A DNA stretch of 30,812 nucleotides from JBJTUH01 sp044346175 (GTDB taxonomy: Bacteria; Cyanobacteriota; Vampirovibrionia; Vampirovibrionales; JAJTHC01): NCBI GenBank assembly GCA_044346175.1, contig JBIIZQ010000023.1, positions 1 through 30,812 of the forward strand, given 5' to 3'. How positions within the stretch are numbered: the first letter of the stretch is position 1; every line of letters begins with the position of its first letter. The position numbers and the translations under genes were made by a program. Below the pieces are notes generated by a model. That model was not told the origin of the DNA. It worked only from the letters and a program-made list of their open reading frames with translations, and did no database searches. Shown here piece by piece: positions 15,938-22,627 of this stretch.

Positions 15938-16001
15938 CTTGCATCATTAGACATGATTATCCCACAAAAAAAGAGAAAACACTAAAAAGTCATGATGCAA
16001 G
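15938..16001. repeat. Inverted repeat in the rpsS-rplV gap
   Basis: CTTGCATCAT (15938-15947) and ATGATGCAAG (15992-16001) are perfect inverted copies around a 44-base A-rich loop. They occupy the 140-base gap between S19 and L22, where most bacteria have almost no spacing. The arm shares CTTGCATCAT with the tRNA-Ala flanking repeat at 3337-3346. Confidence 0.6.
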
Positions 16002-16007
16002 CGTGAC

Positions 16008-16292
16008 TTACTTACGTCCTTTTTTATCGGACTTGACATGCCCTTTAAAAAGACGAGTGGGTGCAAACTCACCAAGTTTGTGACCAACCATCTGCTCAGA
16101 AATAAGCACAGGGACATGGGCACGACCATTGTGAACGGCAATCGTCATTCCTACCATTTCAGGAAAAATAGTAGAAGAACGAGACCAAGTTTTAATCACA
16201 ACTTGTTTAGTAGCAGAGAGGTTTGCTTTGATTTTTTTCAAAAGGCTATCTTGAATATAAGGACCTTTTTTCTGAGAACGAGCCATCATCAT
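16008..16292 (-). CDS. rpsS: 30S ribosomal protein S19
   Basis: 94-residue head protein that contacts S13 and the P-site region. MARSQKKGPYIQDSLLKKI, IKTWSRSSTIFPEMVGMTIAVHNGRAHVPVLISEQMVGHKLGEFAPTRLFKGH are diagnostic. Starts with three consecutive ATG codons; the conserved MARS methionine is the third, while an AAGGGA sequence is best spaced for the first. Confidence 0.98.
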   Translation of the reverse strand: MMMARSQKKGPYIQDSLLKKIKANLSATKQVVIKTWSRSSTIFPEMVGMTIAVHNGRAHVPVLISEQMVGHKLGEFAPTRLFKGHVKSDKKGRK

Positions 16293-16307
16293 GGTAGAAG
16301 TATTCCC

Positions 16308-17144
16308 TTAACTATCTTTACGGCGACGAACAATTAAGCGACTGCTTGATTTTTTCGACGAACGTGTTTTGTAACCCAACGCAGGCTTACCCCAAGGTGT
16401 CACAGGCGATGGACGACCAATAGGACAACGACCTTCACCACCACCATGAGGGTGATCCACGGGGTTCATGACGCTACCACGAACTTGAGGGCGACGACCC
16501 AACCAACGTGTACGACCCGCTTTACCAGAAGAGGTGTTGATAATATCTTCATTATCAAGTGCACCAATGGTGGCATAGCAATCACGTCGTACCATACGCA
16601 TTTCGCTACTTGGTAAACGCAATGTGACATAGTCACCTTCTTTTGCAATCACTTGGGCACTGGTACCAGCGGAACGTGCTAATTGACCACCACGTCCAGG
16701 CACAAGCTCAACGTTATGAACATTGTAACCTAAAGGAATGGCATACAAAGGCAATGCGTTGCCTACTGCAATTTCTACATCAGGACCACTTACAATCGTT
16801 GCACCAATCTGTAAATCACGAGGGTGAAGAATATAGCGTTTTTCACCATCACGGTAAGTCACAAGAGAGATATTCACATTACGGTTAGGGTCATACTCAA
16901 TGGTTTCAACCTTTGCAGGTACATAGTTTTTGTTACGTTTAAAGTCAATTAAACGGTACTTTTGCTTATGACCACCGCCACGATGACGCACAGTCACACG
17001 ACCATAGTTGTTACGACCAGCTTTTTTATTAAGAGGGGCTAATAAAGCTTTGTGGGGTTCTACGCCTTTTTGGGAGGTTTTCACCAATTTGACGACGCCA
17101 CGCACCCCAGGAGAGGTAGGTTTTAATTTTTTCGTAGCCATCAT
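16308..17144 (-). CDS. rplB: 50S ribosomal protein L2
   Basis: 278-residue protein required for the peptidyl-transferase centre and subunit joining. TSPGVRGVVKL, NNYGRVTVRHRGGGHKQKYRLIDFKR, ISLVTYRDGEKRYILHP, ALPLYAIPLGYNVHNVELVPGRGGQLARSAGTSAQVIAKEGDYVTLRLPSSEMR and the catalytic-region VMNPVDHPHGGGEGR are all intact. Start is ATGATG (MMATKK) with no convincing Shine-Dalgarno. The upstream gap of 121 bases carries a hairpin. Confidence 0.98.
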   Translation of the reverse strand: MMATKKLKPTSPGVRGVVKLVKTSQKGVEPHKALLAPLNKKAGRNNYGRVTVRHRGGGHKQKYRLIDFKRNKNYVPAKVETIEYDPNRNVNISLVTYRDGEKRYILHPRDLQIGATIVSGPDVEIAVGNALPLYAIPLGYNVHNVELVPGRGGQLARSAGTSAQVIAKEGDYVTLRLPSSEMRMVRRDCYATIGALDNEDIINTSSGKAGRTRWLGRRPQVRGSVMNPVDHPHGGGEGRCPIGRPSPVTPWGKPALGYKTRSSKKSSSRLIVRRRKDS

Positions 17145-17219
17145 AGTTTTACATCAATTCGTAAAAAATGGGATTCTGGAATAAAACGTTATCACGTCGA
17201 TAGAATAAAAGAGATTATA

Positions 17220-17255
17220 GAAGGGCTTCTTGTTTTTAAATTGAAGAAGCCCTTC
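17220..17255 (-). terminator. Hairpin in the rplW-rplB gap (possible attenuator)
   Basis: GAAGGGCTTCTT (17220-17231) and AAGAAGCCCTTC (17244-17255) form a perfect 12-bp stem with a 12-base loop, lying between L23 and L2 within the ribosomal operon. On the transcribed strand TATAATCTCTTTTATTC follows, which is not a clean U tract, so partial termination or processing is the most one can suggest. TATAAT at the stem base could also act as a -10 box. Confidence 0.5.
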
Positions 17256-17265
17256 AGATAGGATT

Positions 17266-17562
17266 TTAGCTATCAAAGAAAAGATCCAAAGGTTCACCAG
17301 AAATGGTGAAGATGGCCTTTTTATAAGCTTTAGGCATCACCGTTTTCGCACCACGACGCTTGGTTTTTGTTTGACCATTGAGCGTACGTACTGCAACAAC
17401 CTGACGATTAAACACAGCTTTAAACGCAGAAGAAAGTTGCGTCTTGCTTAATGTTGCATCAACAATAAAAGTATATTTATTGTCGCCAGTCGCCAGAGTA
17501 GACTTCTCAGTCAACACTGGCCGCTTAAAGATTTGGTGAGGAGCAAGTGCACTATATGACAT
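17266..17562 (-). CDS. rplW: 50S ribosomal protein L23
   Basis: 98-residue exit-site protein that docks trigger factor and SRP. IFKRPVLTEKST, NKYTFIVDATLSKTQLSSAFKAVFNRQVVAVRTL, then KTKRRGAKTVMPKAYKKAIFTISG match the family. It begins 5 bases after the rplD stop, so it is probably coupled. Confidence 0.96.
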   Translation of the reverse strand: MSYSALAPHQIFKRPVLTEKSTLATGDNKYTFIVDATLSKTQLSSAFKAVFNRQVVAVRTLNGQTKTKRRGAKTVMPKAYKKAIFTISGEPLDLFFDS

Positions 17563-17567
17563 AAGAA

Positions 17568-18203
17568 CTACCCTTGAAATTGCTGAACTAACTGATTAAA
17601 TGCTGCCTCAGAAGCAATGACTACTTCATGATGCAAAGCATCTTTTACACTGACAACGGCTGTTGTACCCAAGGTAACTTTAGGAAGGTTACGTGCGGCT
17701 TTTTTAACAGCACACTCCCCAGAACCAAGCACCCAAAGCACTTTTTTGTCAGAAACACCCAAAGCTTGAAGTACCTTAGCAACATCCTTGGTTTTGCCAG
17801 AAGCAGCAAAGGTCGTATCTTCTAAAACTTTCAAGTTGGGCAGTGCAGCAATGAGAGCATCACGACGTGCCAAGAAACTCATCTTACGAGGTAAGGCAAG
17901 CTCAACCACACGAGGCTTTGGTCCAAAAATAACACCACCACCACGCCATAACGGAGAACGGATGCTACCAGCTCTGGCACGACCCGTACCTTTTTGTTTC
18001 CAAGGCTTACGACCGCCACCACGTACTTCACTACGGGTTTTGGCACATGCGGTGCGGAAACGTTTTGCGTTATTCACTTCAACTTTAAGCTGAAGGTATA
18101 ACAAATGCTCGTTAATTACTTCGGCTTGGAGTACCTCAGGAACATCAACCGTCCCTGACTCTTGACCTTGAGCGTTAAATTTTTTCAGTGTCGTAAGTGT
18201 CAT
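17568..18203 (-). CDS. rplD: 50S ribosomal protein L4
   Basis: 211-residue exit-tunnel protein; in some bacteria it also represses its own operon. KTRSEVRGGGRKPWKQKGTGRARAGSIRSPLWRGGGVIFGPKPR is the diagnostic loop, followed by LPRKMSFLARRDAL and the C-terminal Rossmann-like half. ATG 18203 is chosen because the family N-terminus begins there and GAGG lies upstream; the frame stays open to 18314, but that part overlaps rplC and is unrelated. Confidence 0.97.
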   Translation of the reverse strand: MTLTTLKKFNAQGQESGTVDVPEVLQAEVINEHLLYLQLKVEVNNAKRFRTACAKTRSEVRGGGRKPWKQKGTGRARAGSIRSPLWRGGGVIFGPKPRVVELALPRKMSFLARRDALIAALPNLKVLEDTTFAASGKTKDVAKVLQALGVSDKKVLWVLGSGECAVKKAARNLPKVTLGTTAVVSVKDALHHEVVIASEAAFNQLVQQFQG

Positions 18204-18222
18204 ATACTTTGAAACCTCGTTT

Positions 18223-18861
18223 CTACTGGAACCGCAGCACGAGACGCTGACCATCGTGGCCAGGAACCGAACCGCGGAGCAACACGAGTTGCTTTTCAGG
18301 GAAAGTACGCACAACTTTCAATTGACGTTGTACGACGGTCTCAGCACCTTGATGTGTTGCCATTTTAGTCAAACGGAATACACGACCAGGTGTCGTACCT
18401 GCACCAATCGAACCAGGAAGACGGTGAGATTTAGAACCGTGGCTCATAGGACCACGAGAGTGTCCGTAACGCTGCTTCGCAGAACGGAAGCCCTTACCAA
18501 TAGACTTTCCTGTGACATCCACCGCAATACCCACTTCGAGATGAGAGAGGGCATCAATGGTTTGTCCAACTTGATAGTTCACCACAGCGTCTTGAGAAAG
18601 ACGAAACTCTCTCAAATGACGCTTGGGAGCTAAACCAAGTTTTTTAAAGTAGCCAAGCTCAGGCTTGTTTAAATGCTTTTCTTTAGCATCTTGATAACCT
18701 ACCTGAACCGCCGTATAACCATGAGAAGATTGGGTACGCACCGCTGTTACCAAAAGGTCTTCAATTTGAAGAACAGTGACAGGAATGCGAGCACCCGTAG
18801 ACTCGTCAAACACACGAGTCATACCGATTTTTTTTGCGACTGCAAAACGTCTGGTATCCAT
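18223..18861 (-). CDS. rplC: 50S ribosomal protein L3
   Basis: 212-residue early-assembly protein reaching the peptidyl-transferase centre. VAKKIGMTRVFDE, VTVLQIEDLLVTAV, VDVTGKSIGKGFRSAKQRYGHSRGPMSHGSKSHRLPGSIGAGTTPGRVFRLTKMATHQG is unmistakable. ATG 18861 (MDTRRFAVAKK) is preferred; a TTG seven codons earlier (18882) would add MIDSSII, and neither start has a strong Shine-Dalgarno. Confidence 0.97.
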   Translation of the reverse strand: MDTRRFAVAKKIGMTRVFDESTGARIPVTVLQIEDLLVTAVRTQSSHGYTAVQVGYQDAKEKHLNKPELGYFKKLGLAPKRHLREFRLSQDAVVNYQVGQTIDALSHLEVGIAVDVTGKSIGKGFRSAKQRYGHSRGPMSHGSKSHRLPGSIGAGTTPGRVFRLTKMATHQGAETVVQRQLKVVRTFPEKQLVLLRGSVPGHDGQRLVLRFQ

Positions 18862-18927
18862 AATAATGCTCGAATCAATCAAATAACATAAAAGGAACTA
18901 AAGGGGAGAATCTAAGCATGATGAGTA

Positions 18928-19293
18928 CTACAGCTTAACTTCAATATCGACTCCTGCTGGCAAATCCAGACGACTGAGTTGGGTTGCAAACTCTTGCCCA
19001 GGATCAATGATATCGATAAGCCGACGGTGAATACGCATTTCAAAGTGTTCACGGGATTTTTTATCCACGTGAGGAGACCGCAACACACAGAAGCGACGAA
19101 TCTTCGTAGGCAAAGGAACTGGACCAACAAGCTTACCTTGGTCATTCTTGAGAACCTCTAAGATTTTCTCAGTGGAAATATCCAAGACACGATGATCATA
19201 GGCTGTTAAACGAATACGTACACGGTTTTCACGCTTTTTTTCAGCTTTAACAGCAACTTCAGTTTGTTTTTTTTGTCCACGAAGATTCGACAT
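18928..19293 (-). CDS. rpsJ: 30S ribosomal protein S10
   Basis: 121-residue head protein, also NusE in antitermination complexes. RVRIRLTAYDHRVLDISTEKIL, VGPVPLPTKIRRFCVLRSPHVDKKSREHFEMRIHRRLIDI and DLPAGVDIEVKL identify it. About 22 charged residues (MSNLRGQKKQTEVAVKAEKK) precede the core, slightly longer than the usual 102-105-residue S10. It follows tuf by 39 bases. Confidence 0.98.
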   Translation of the reverse strand: MSNLRGQKKQTEVAVKAEKKRENRVRIRLTAYDHRVLDISTEKILEVLKNDQGKLVGPVPLPTKIRRFCVLRSPHVDKKSREHFEMRIHRRLIDIIDPGQEFATQLSRLDLPAGVDIEVKL

Positions 19294-19332
19294 GGGTACT
19301 TAACCTTATTACTTCTGTATCATTAAGAAAGA

Positions 19333-20553
19333 TTACTCGATAATTTTATCAACAACACCAGCACCGATGGTACGACCGCCTTCACGGATAGCGAAGCGCA
19401 TACCTTCTTCAATAGCCACAGGTGTGATGAGTTCAACAACCAACTGTACGTTGTCACCAGGCATAATCATCTCGGTGCCTTCAGGAAGCTGAAGGGTACC
19501 TGTTACGTCTGTGGTACGAACGTAGAATTGAGGACGGTAGTTGTTAAAGAAAGGAGAGTGACGACCGCCTTCTTCTTTGGTCAAGATGTAGACATTGGCT
19601 TTAAATTTGGTGTGGGGCTTTACAGAACCCACTTGAGCCAACACCATACCACGCTCAACTTCTTCTTTGTTGACACCACGAAGCAATGCACCGACGTTGT
19701 CACCAGCAAGACCTTCATCAAGAAGCTTACGGAACATTTCGATACCTGTAACCGTGGTTTTTCTGTTCACACCAAGACCGATAAGCTCAATTTCGTTACC
19801 GACATTAACCTTACCACGCTCGATACGACCTGTTACAACGGTTCCACGACCAGTAATCGTGAACACGTCTTCAATAGGCATCAAGAAGGGAAGATCCACT
19901 GGACGCTCAGGCGTAGGAATAGCTTCGTCAACAGCATCCATCAATTCATAGATTTTATCGACCCACTGATTTTCGCCACGCTTGGTTGCAGGATTTGCAA
20001 GCATTTGCTCAGCGGCTTTCAAAGCGGAACCACGAATCACAGGAATGTTGTCGCCATCGAATTCGTATTTGCTGAGCAACTCACGAATTTCCATTTCAAC
20101 CATCTCAAGGATTTCATCATCATCCGCAGCATCACACTTGTTCATGAAAACAACAATGTTAGGAACGCCAACCTGACGAGCCAACAAGATGTGTTCACGG
20201 GTTTGAGGCATGACAGAGTCAGTAGCAGCAACCACAAGAATGGCACCATCCATCTGAGCAGCACCTGTAATCATGTTTTTCACGTAGTCAGCGTGACCAG
20301 GACAGTCAACGTGAGCGTAGTGACGATTCACCGTCTCGTACTCAACGTGAGCTGTAGAAATGGTAATACCACGTGCCTTTTCTTCAGGAGCAGCGTCAAT
20401 CTCGTCGAATTTCTTCGCAAGCGCACCACCAGCTGCAGCAAGCACGTTAGTAATACAAGCGGTCAATGTGGTTTTACCGTGGTCAACGTGACCAATAGTA
20501 CCGATATTGACGTGGGGTTTTGTTCTTTCGAACTTAGCACGAGCCATCATCAT
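19333..20553 (-). CDS. tuf: Elongation factor Tu
   Basis: 406-residue translational GTPase that delivers aminoacyl-tRNA to the ribosome. G1 GHVDHGKT, switch I with GITI, G3 DCPGHADY, G4 NKCD and G5 GSAL are intact, followed by domains II and III (TGRGTVVTGRIERG, RPQFYVRTTDVTGTL, GMRFAIREGGRTIGAGVV). The start is ATGATGATG, with AGGAG 10 bases before the first; the family N-terminus MARAKFERTKPH corresponds to the third ATG. It lies downstream of a tRNA cluster and directly upstream of rpsJ, combining two classical tuf contexts. A candidate promoter lies at 20647-20675. Confidence 0.99.
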   Translation of the reverse strand: MMMARAKFERTKPHVNIGTIGHVDHGKTTLTACITNVLAAAGGALAKKFDEIDAAPEEKARGITISTAHVEYETVNRHYAHVDCPGHADYVKNMITGAAQMDGAILVVAATDSVMPQTREHILLARQVGVPNIVVFMNKCDAADDDEILEMVEMEIRELLSKYEFDGDNIPVIRGSALKAAEQMLANPATKRGENQWVDKIYELMDAVDEAIPTPERPVDLPFLMPIEDVFTITGRGTVVTGRIERGKVNVGNEIELIGLGVNRKTTVTGIEMFRKLLDEGLAGDNVGALLRGVNKEEVERGMVLAQVGSVKPHTKFKANVYILTKEEGGRHSPFFNNYRPQFYVRTTDVTGTLQLPEGTEMIMPGDNVQLVVELITPVAIEEGMRFAIREGGRTIGAGVVDKIIE

Positions 20554-20919
20554 GATTGGCAGACTCCTAAAGGCTAAACAAACATAGCAAAAAATAGGGA
20601 GAGAAAACAGGAGAGAAAATAAGTCGATATTAACTATCAGTATTCCACTCTAGCGTAAACATAAAATATTTCCAAGCATTCTGTAAATACTCGATGCTCA
20701 GCAACTCGATACTTCAGTAGCGTTCATGCTTACAAAAACAAAGCCTTCATCAGACCTTGCGTCATTTGAGAGAAATACATTAAAACCCTTTGATTTCAAG
20801 ATATGAGGTTTATATTACGGGCATGGCAAAACCAAAATTAACACCCAACCAAAAGATGTTCGCCCTAACCTAGTACAATACCGAATAATGACTAGCACGC
20901 CATATCTTAGAAAAACTAA
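20554..20919. other. Leader region between tRNA-Thr(GGT) and tuf
   Basis: About 365 bases without a recognised gene. It contains the tuf Shine-Dalgarno, two direct copies of GGAGAGAAAA (20598-20607, 20610-20619; pyrimidine-rich in the transcript), the candidate promoter at 20647-20675, and a short + strand frame at 20823-20873 (MAKPKLTPNQKMFALT, then stop). That peptide resembles the N-terminus of phage terminase small subunits, but it is too short to support a gene. Confidence 0.5.
20647..20675 (-). promoter_or_regulatory. Candidate promoter of tuf and the ribosomal operon
   Basis: On the - strand TTGGAA (20670-20675) and TAGAGT (20647-20652) are 17 bases apart, giving a leader of roughly 85-90 bases. 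Each box matches the sigma70 consensus at four of six positions. Another possible -10 (TAATAT) lies further upstream. Confidence 0.35.
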
Positions 20920-21036
20920 AAAGCAACCCCAAGAAATCATATGCCCATGAAGAGATTCGAACTCTTGGCCTTTCCCTTACCAAGGGAATGCGCTACCCCT
21001 GCGCCACATGGGCATATGGTTTCTTGAAATTGCTTT
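20920..21036 (-). repeat. Inverted repeat extending the tRNA-Thr(GGT) acceptor helix
   Basis: The arms 20920-20949 and 21007-21036 are complementary over 30 positions. Inside to outside they give the 7-bp acceptor stem, 13 pairs with one C-A mismatch, three U-G pairs, then 7 pairs AAAGCAA/TTGCTTT. On the transcribed strand the 3' arm ends in TTGCTTTTTAG, so the outermost pairs run into a five-T tract as in an intrinsic terminator. Confidence 0.8.
20942..21013 (-). tRNA. tRNA-Thr (anticodon GGT)
   Basis: Complete 72-base cloverleaf: acceptor GCCCATG/CATGGGC, D arm GCGC/GCGC, anticodon stem TTCCC/GGGAA with loop TTGGTAA (GGT), T arm AAGAG/CTCTT with loop TTCGAAT, discriminator A. The 3' CCA is not encoded (TAT follows). 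It is 29 bases after the encoded CCA of tRNA-Tyr and probably shares its transcript. Confidence 0.96.
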
Positions 21037-21045
21037 GAAAGATGG

Positions 21046-21126
21046 TGGGCAGGGTTGGATTCGAACCAACGTAGCCGAAGCAACGGTTTTACAGACCGCC
21101 CCCTTTAACCACTCGGGCACCTACCC
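21046..21126 (-). tRNA. tRNA-Tyr (anticodon GTA)
   Basis: Class II cloverleaf of 81 bases with a long variable arm: acceptor GGGTAGG/CCTGCCC with one U-G pair, anticodon loop CTGTAAA (GTA), variable stem around GCTTCGGC, T arm GTTGG/CCAAC with loop TTCGAAT, discriminator A. Here CCA is encoded at 21043-21045, unlike the other three tRNAs of the window, and there is no long continuation of the acceptor helix. Confidence 0.95.
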
Positions 21127-21206
21127 ATCTGTTAAATAGCAAAGGCTCAACTATGAGTGTTCTGCAATAAAAAAGAGCTAAGAGCCACTTAAGTATTTCA
21201 AACCAT

Positions 21207-21235
21207 CTTATAAGTAAAGAAATGCTATGTAGTAA
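21207..21235 (-). promoter_or_regulatory. Weak candidate promoter for tRNA-Tyr/tRNA-Thr(GGT)
   Basis: TTACTA (21230-21235) and TATAAG (21207-21212) on the - strand are 17 bases apart. The -10 is good and the -35 poor. It lies between the putative terminator of tRNA-Thr(TGT) and tRNA-Tyr. Confidence 0.25.
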
Positions 21236-21287
21236 TGTCTCTCAAACAGATTTTTTTTGCAAGCATTATTTTGTCTCCCCATTAAAA

Positions 21288-21381
21288 AAGTGCCTTATGC
21301 TGGAGATGGGACTCGAACCCGCAACCTACGGTTTACAAAACCGTTGCTCTGCCAATTGAGCTACACCAGCATAAGACACTT
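21288..21381 (-). repeat. Inverted repeat extending the tRNA-Thr(TGT) acceptor helix
   Basis: The arms 21288-21303 and 21366-21381 are complementary over 16 positions; the only difference is a G-U pair. This adds 11 pairs beyond the acceptor stem, counting base -1 with the discriminator. The 3' arm continues directly into a T tract (CACTTTTTTAATG on the - strand), the layout of an intrinsic terminator. Confidence 0.85.
21298..21370 (-). tRNA. tRNA-Thr (anticodon TGT)
   Basis: 73-base cloverleaf: acceptor GCTGGTG/CTCCAGC, D arm GCTC/GAGC, anticodon stem ACGGT/ACCGT with loop TTTGTAA (TGT), T arm GCGGG/CCCAT with loop TTCGAGT, discriminator A, no encoded CCA. Two positions are non-canonical: U6-U67 in the acceptor and C50-A64 in the T stem (with G49-U65 beside it). 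All invariant bases are present, so it is probably functional. Confidence 0.92.
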
Positions 21382-21388
21382 GAATATA

Positions 21389-21417
21389 TTTATACAAGAG
21401 GCACAGTAGATTATCAA
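21389..21417 (-). promoter_or_regulatory. Sigma70-type promoter of tRNA-Thr(TGT)
   Basis: TTGATA (21412-21417) and TATAAA (21389-21394) on the - strand, 17 bases apart, each matching the consensus at five of six positions. The expected start, about 21382, coincides with the outer edge of the tRNA inverted repeat, so the RNA would begin with the 5' arm. Confidence 0.7.
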
Positions 21418-21442
21418 GTGTTTTTTACAAGGCTCCTCCAAA

Positions 21443-22627
21443 CTAGGGAGCAAGCATCTTTTCCGCCAAAGCCATGGTTGCACAAACACTCTGCTGCATA
21501 CGGTGATGCCCCGCTTGGGCATCATGCTCAGGAAGCCACCTCTCGCCTAGGGTATCCCCATCTTGCGTGTGACAGTAATGTATCCACGCCTGCTGATAAA
21601 GCTCAGGGAGTGCTTGAAGGGTATCTAAAGGATATAGATGAGGAGGCGCTAAAGGCAAGAAAACCTTAAGGTCACTTGTGTAAGGTGTTTTATGAGTGAT
21701 ACCCCCCTGCTGATGAACCTCCTTTTGAGGAAGTACTTGTAACCTTACATGTAAGCCCTGCGTGTCATAATCCAGCTCACCTTTTTCAAAATAACCCCGC
21801 ATCCCAAAAGTACTCCGCAGATACGTCGGCTGATGCGGAAGCCCAGGAGACTGTAACACAGAGGAAAGCCCCAAGAGTTGTAATTGACACCATTGCATAT
21901 CCTGCAAGGCAATTTGCCAAGCACCCGTGTAGGTAGGGTCTGTATGAGTACAAGTCTTCTCCCAAAAGGCATCTGACACCCTATGTTGGGAGGTTTTTTG
22001 AAGCTCAAGGGGCTGTGCTAAATGGTCTTGAGACCACAATAAAAAAGTGTGGAGTGCATGGGTGGCATTATGCCAAAAGCCCCTTTGATAGGTGATATGC
22101 CAAGCCAAGGGTCTTCCTAAAAGGGGTTGGTAGGTGTGAATGAGGTCAAGATGTTTAGGATAAAACATACGACTATAATTCACCCAAAGCGTCACACCAT
22201 GGGCTTGGGCTAACGCAAAACAGGCTTGCGTCTCGTCCGCACGACACCCTAAAGGCTTCTCAACAATACACACACTGCCTTTGGGCAAACAAGGCAAACA
22301 GGTTTTGAGCAAAGAGACATGGGTTTCATCGGGTGTTGCTATCACCAGCCATGGCGGTCTGCCAGAAGGGGAGTGCTTCAAAAATGAACACGCTTCCCAG
22401 CATGCTTGCCAGCCTGTAAAACATCTTTCTATGGGTACACCCCACCGATGTGCTGCTTCTTGGCATGCCTCTAAGGAAGTATCCACCAAAGCCTCAAGAG
22501 AAAGGGATGGGTGGAGGGTTATCGCATGGGCATGGGTCAAACAGCCCTCACAGTGTGGCGTATCCCACTGGGTACCTATCGCCCCCGCCCCAATGAGGAT
22601 AACAGGCGTTTTAAGCTCAGGGTTCAT
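21443..22627 (-). CDS. Gfo/Idh/MocA-family oxidoreductase
   Basis: 394-residue putative NAD(P)-dependent dehydrogenase. The N-terminal Rossmann fold has VILIGAGAIGTQWD (residues 8-21), LVIATPDETHV and the family hallmark IVEKPLG, whose lysine is usually catalytic, then TLWVNYSRMFYPKHLDLI at the junction to the C-terminal sheet domain. The C-terminal half (HNATHALHTFLLW, STFGMRGYFEKGELDYDTQGLHVRLQV) resembles sugar-type members that keep a catalytic histidine region. The substrate is unknown. ATG 22627 is chosen as the family start; the frame is open to a TTG at 22768, but that part is Ser-rich and unlike the family. No clear Shine-Dalgarno. It lies upstream of the tRNA cluster on the same strand. 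Confidence 0.8.
   Translation of the reverse strand: MNPELKTPVILIGAGAIGTQWDTPHCEGCLTHAHAITLHPSLSLEALVDTSLEACQEAAHRWGVPIERCFTGWQACWEACSFLKHSPSGRPPWLVIATPDETHVSLLKTCLPCLPKGSVCIVEKPLGCRADETQACFALAQAHGVTLWVNYSRMFYPKHLDLIHTYQPLLGRPLAWHITYQRGFWHNATHALHTFLLWSQDHLAQPLELQKTSQHRVSDAFWEKTCTHTDPTYTGAWQIALQDMQWCQLQLLGLSSVLQSPGLPHQPTYLRSTFGMRGYFEKGELDYDTQGLHVRLQVLPQKEVHQQGGITHKTPYTSDLKVFLPLAPPHLYPLDTLQALPELYQQAWIHYCHTQDGDTLGERWLPEHDAQAGHHRMQQSVCATMALAEKMLAP

Noticed and set aside
15938..16001. Degenerate tRNA locus, because its arm matches the tRNA-Ala flank
   Set aside because: The 44-base interior is A-rich and cannot form D, anticodon or T arms.
19528..20577. 349-codon open frame on the + strand opposite tuf
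   Set aside because: It lies entirely antisense to EF-Tu, its composition reflects the highly biased tuf codons, and it has no recognisable motif.
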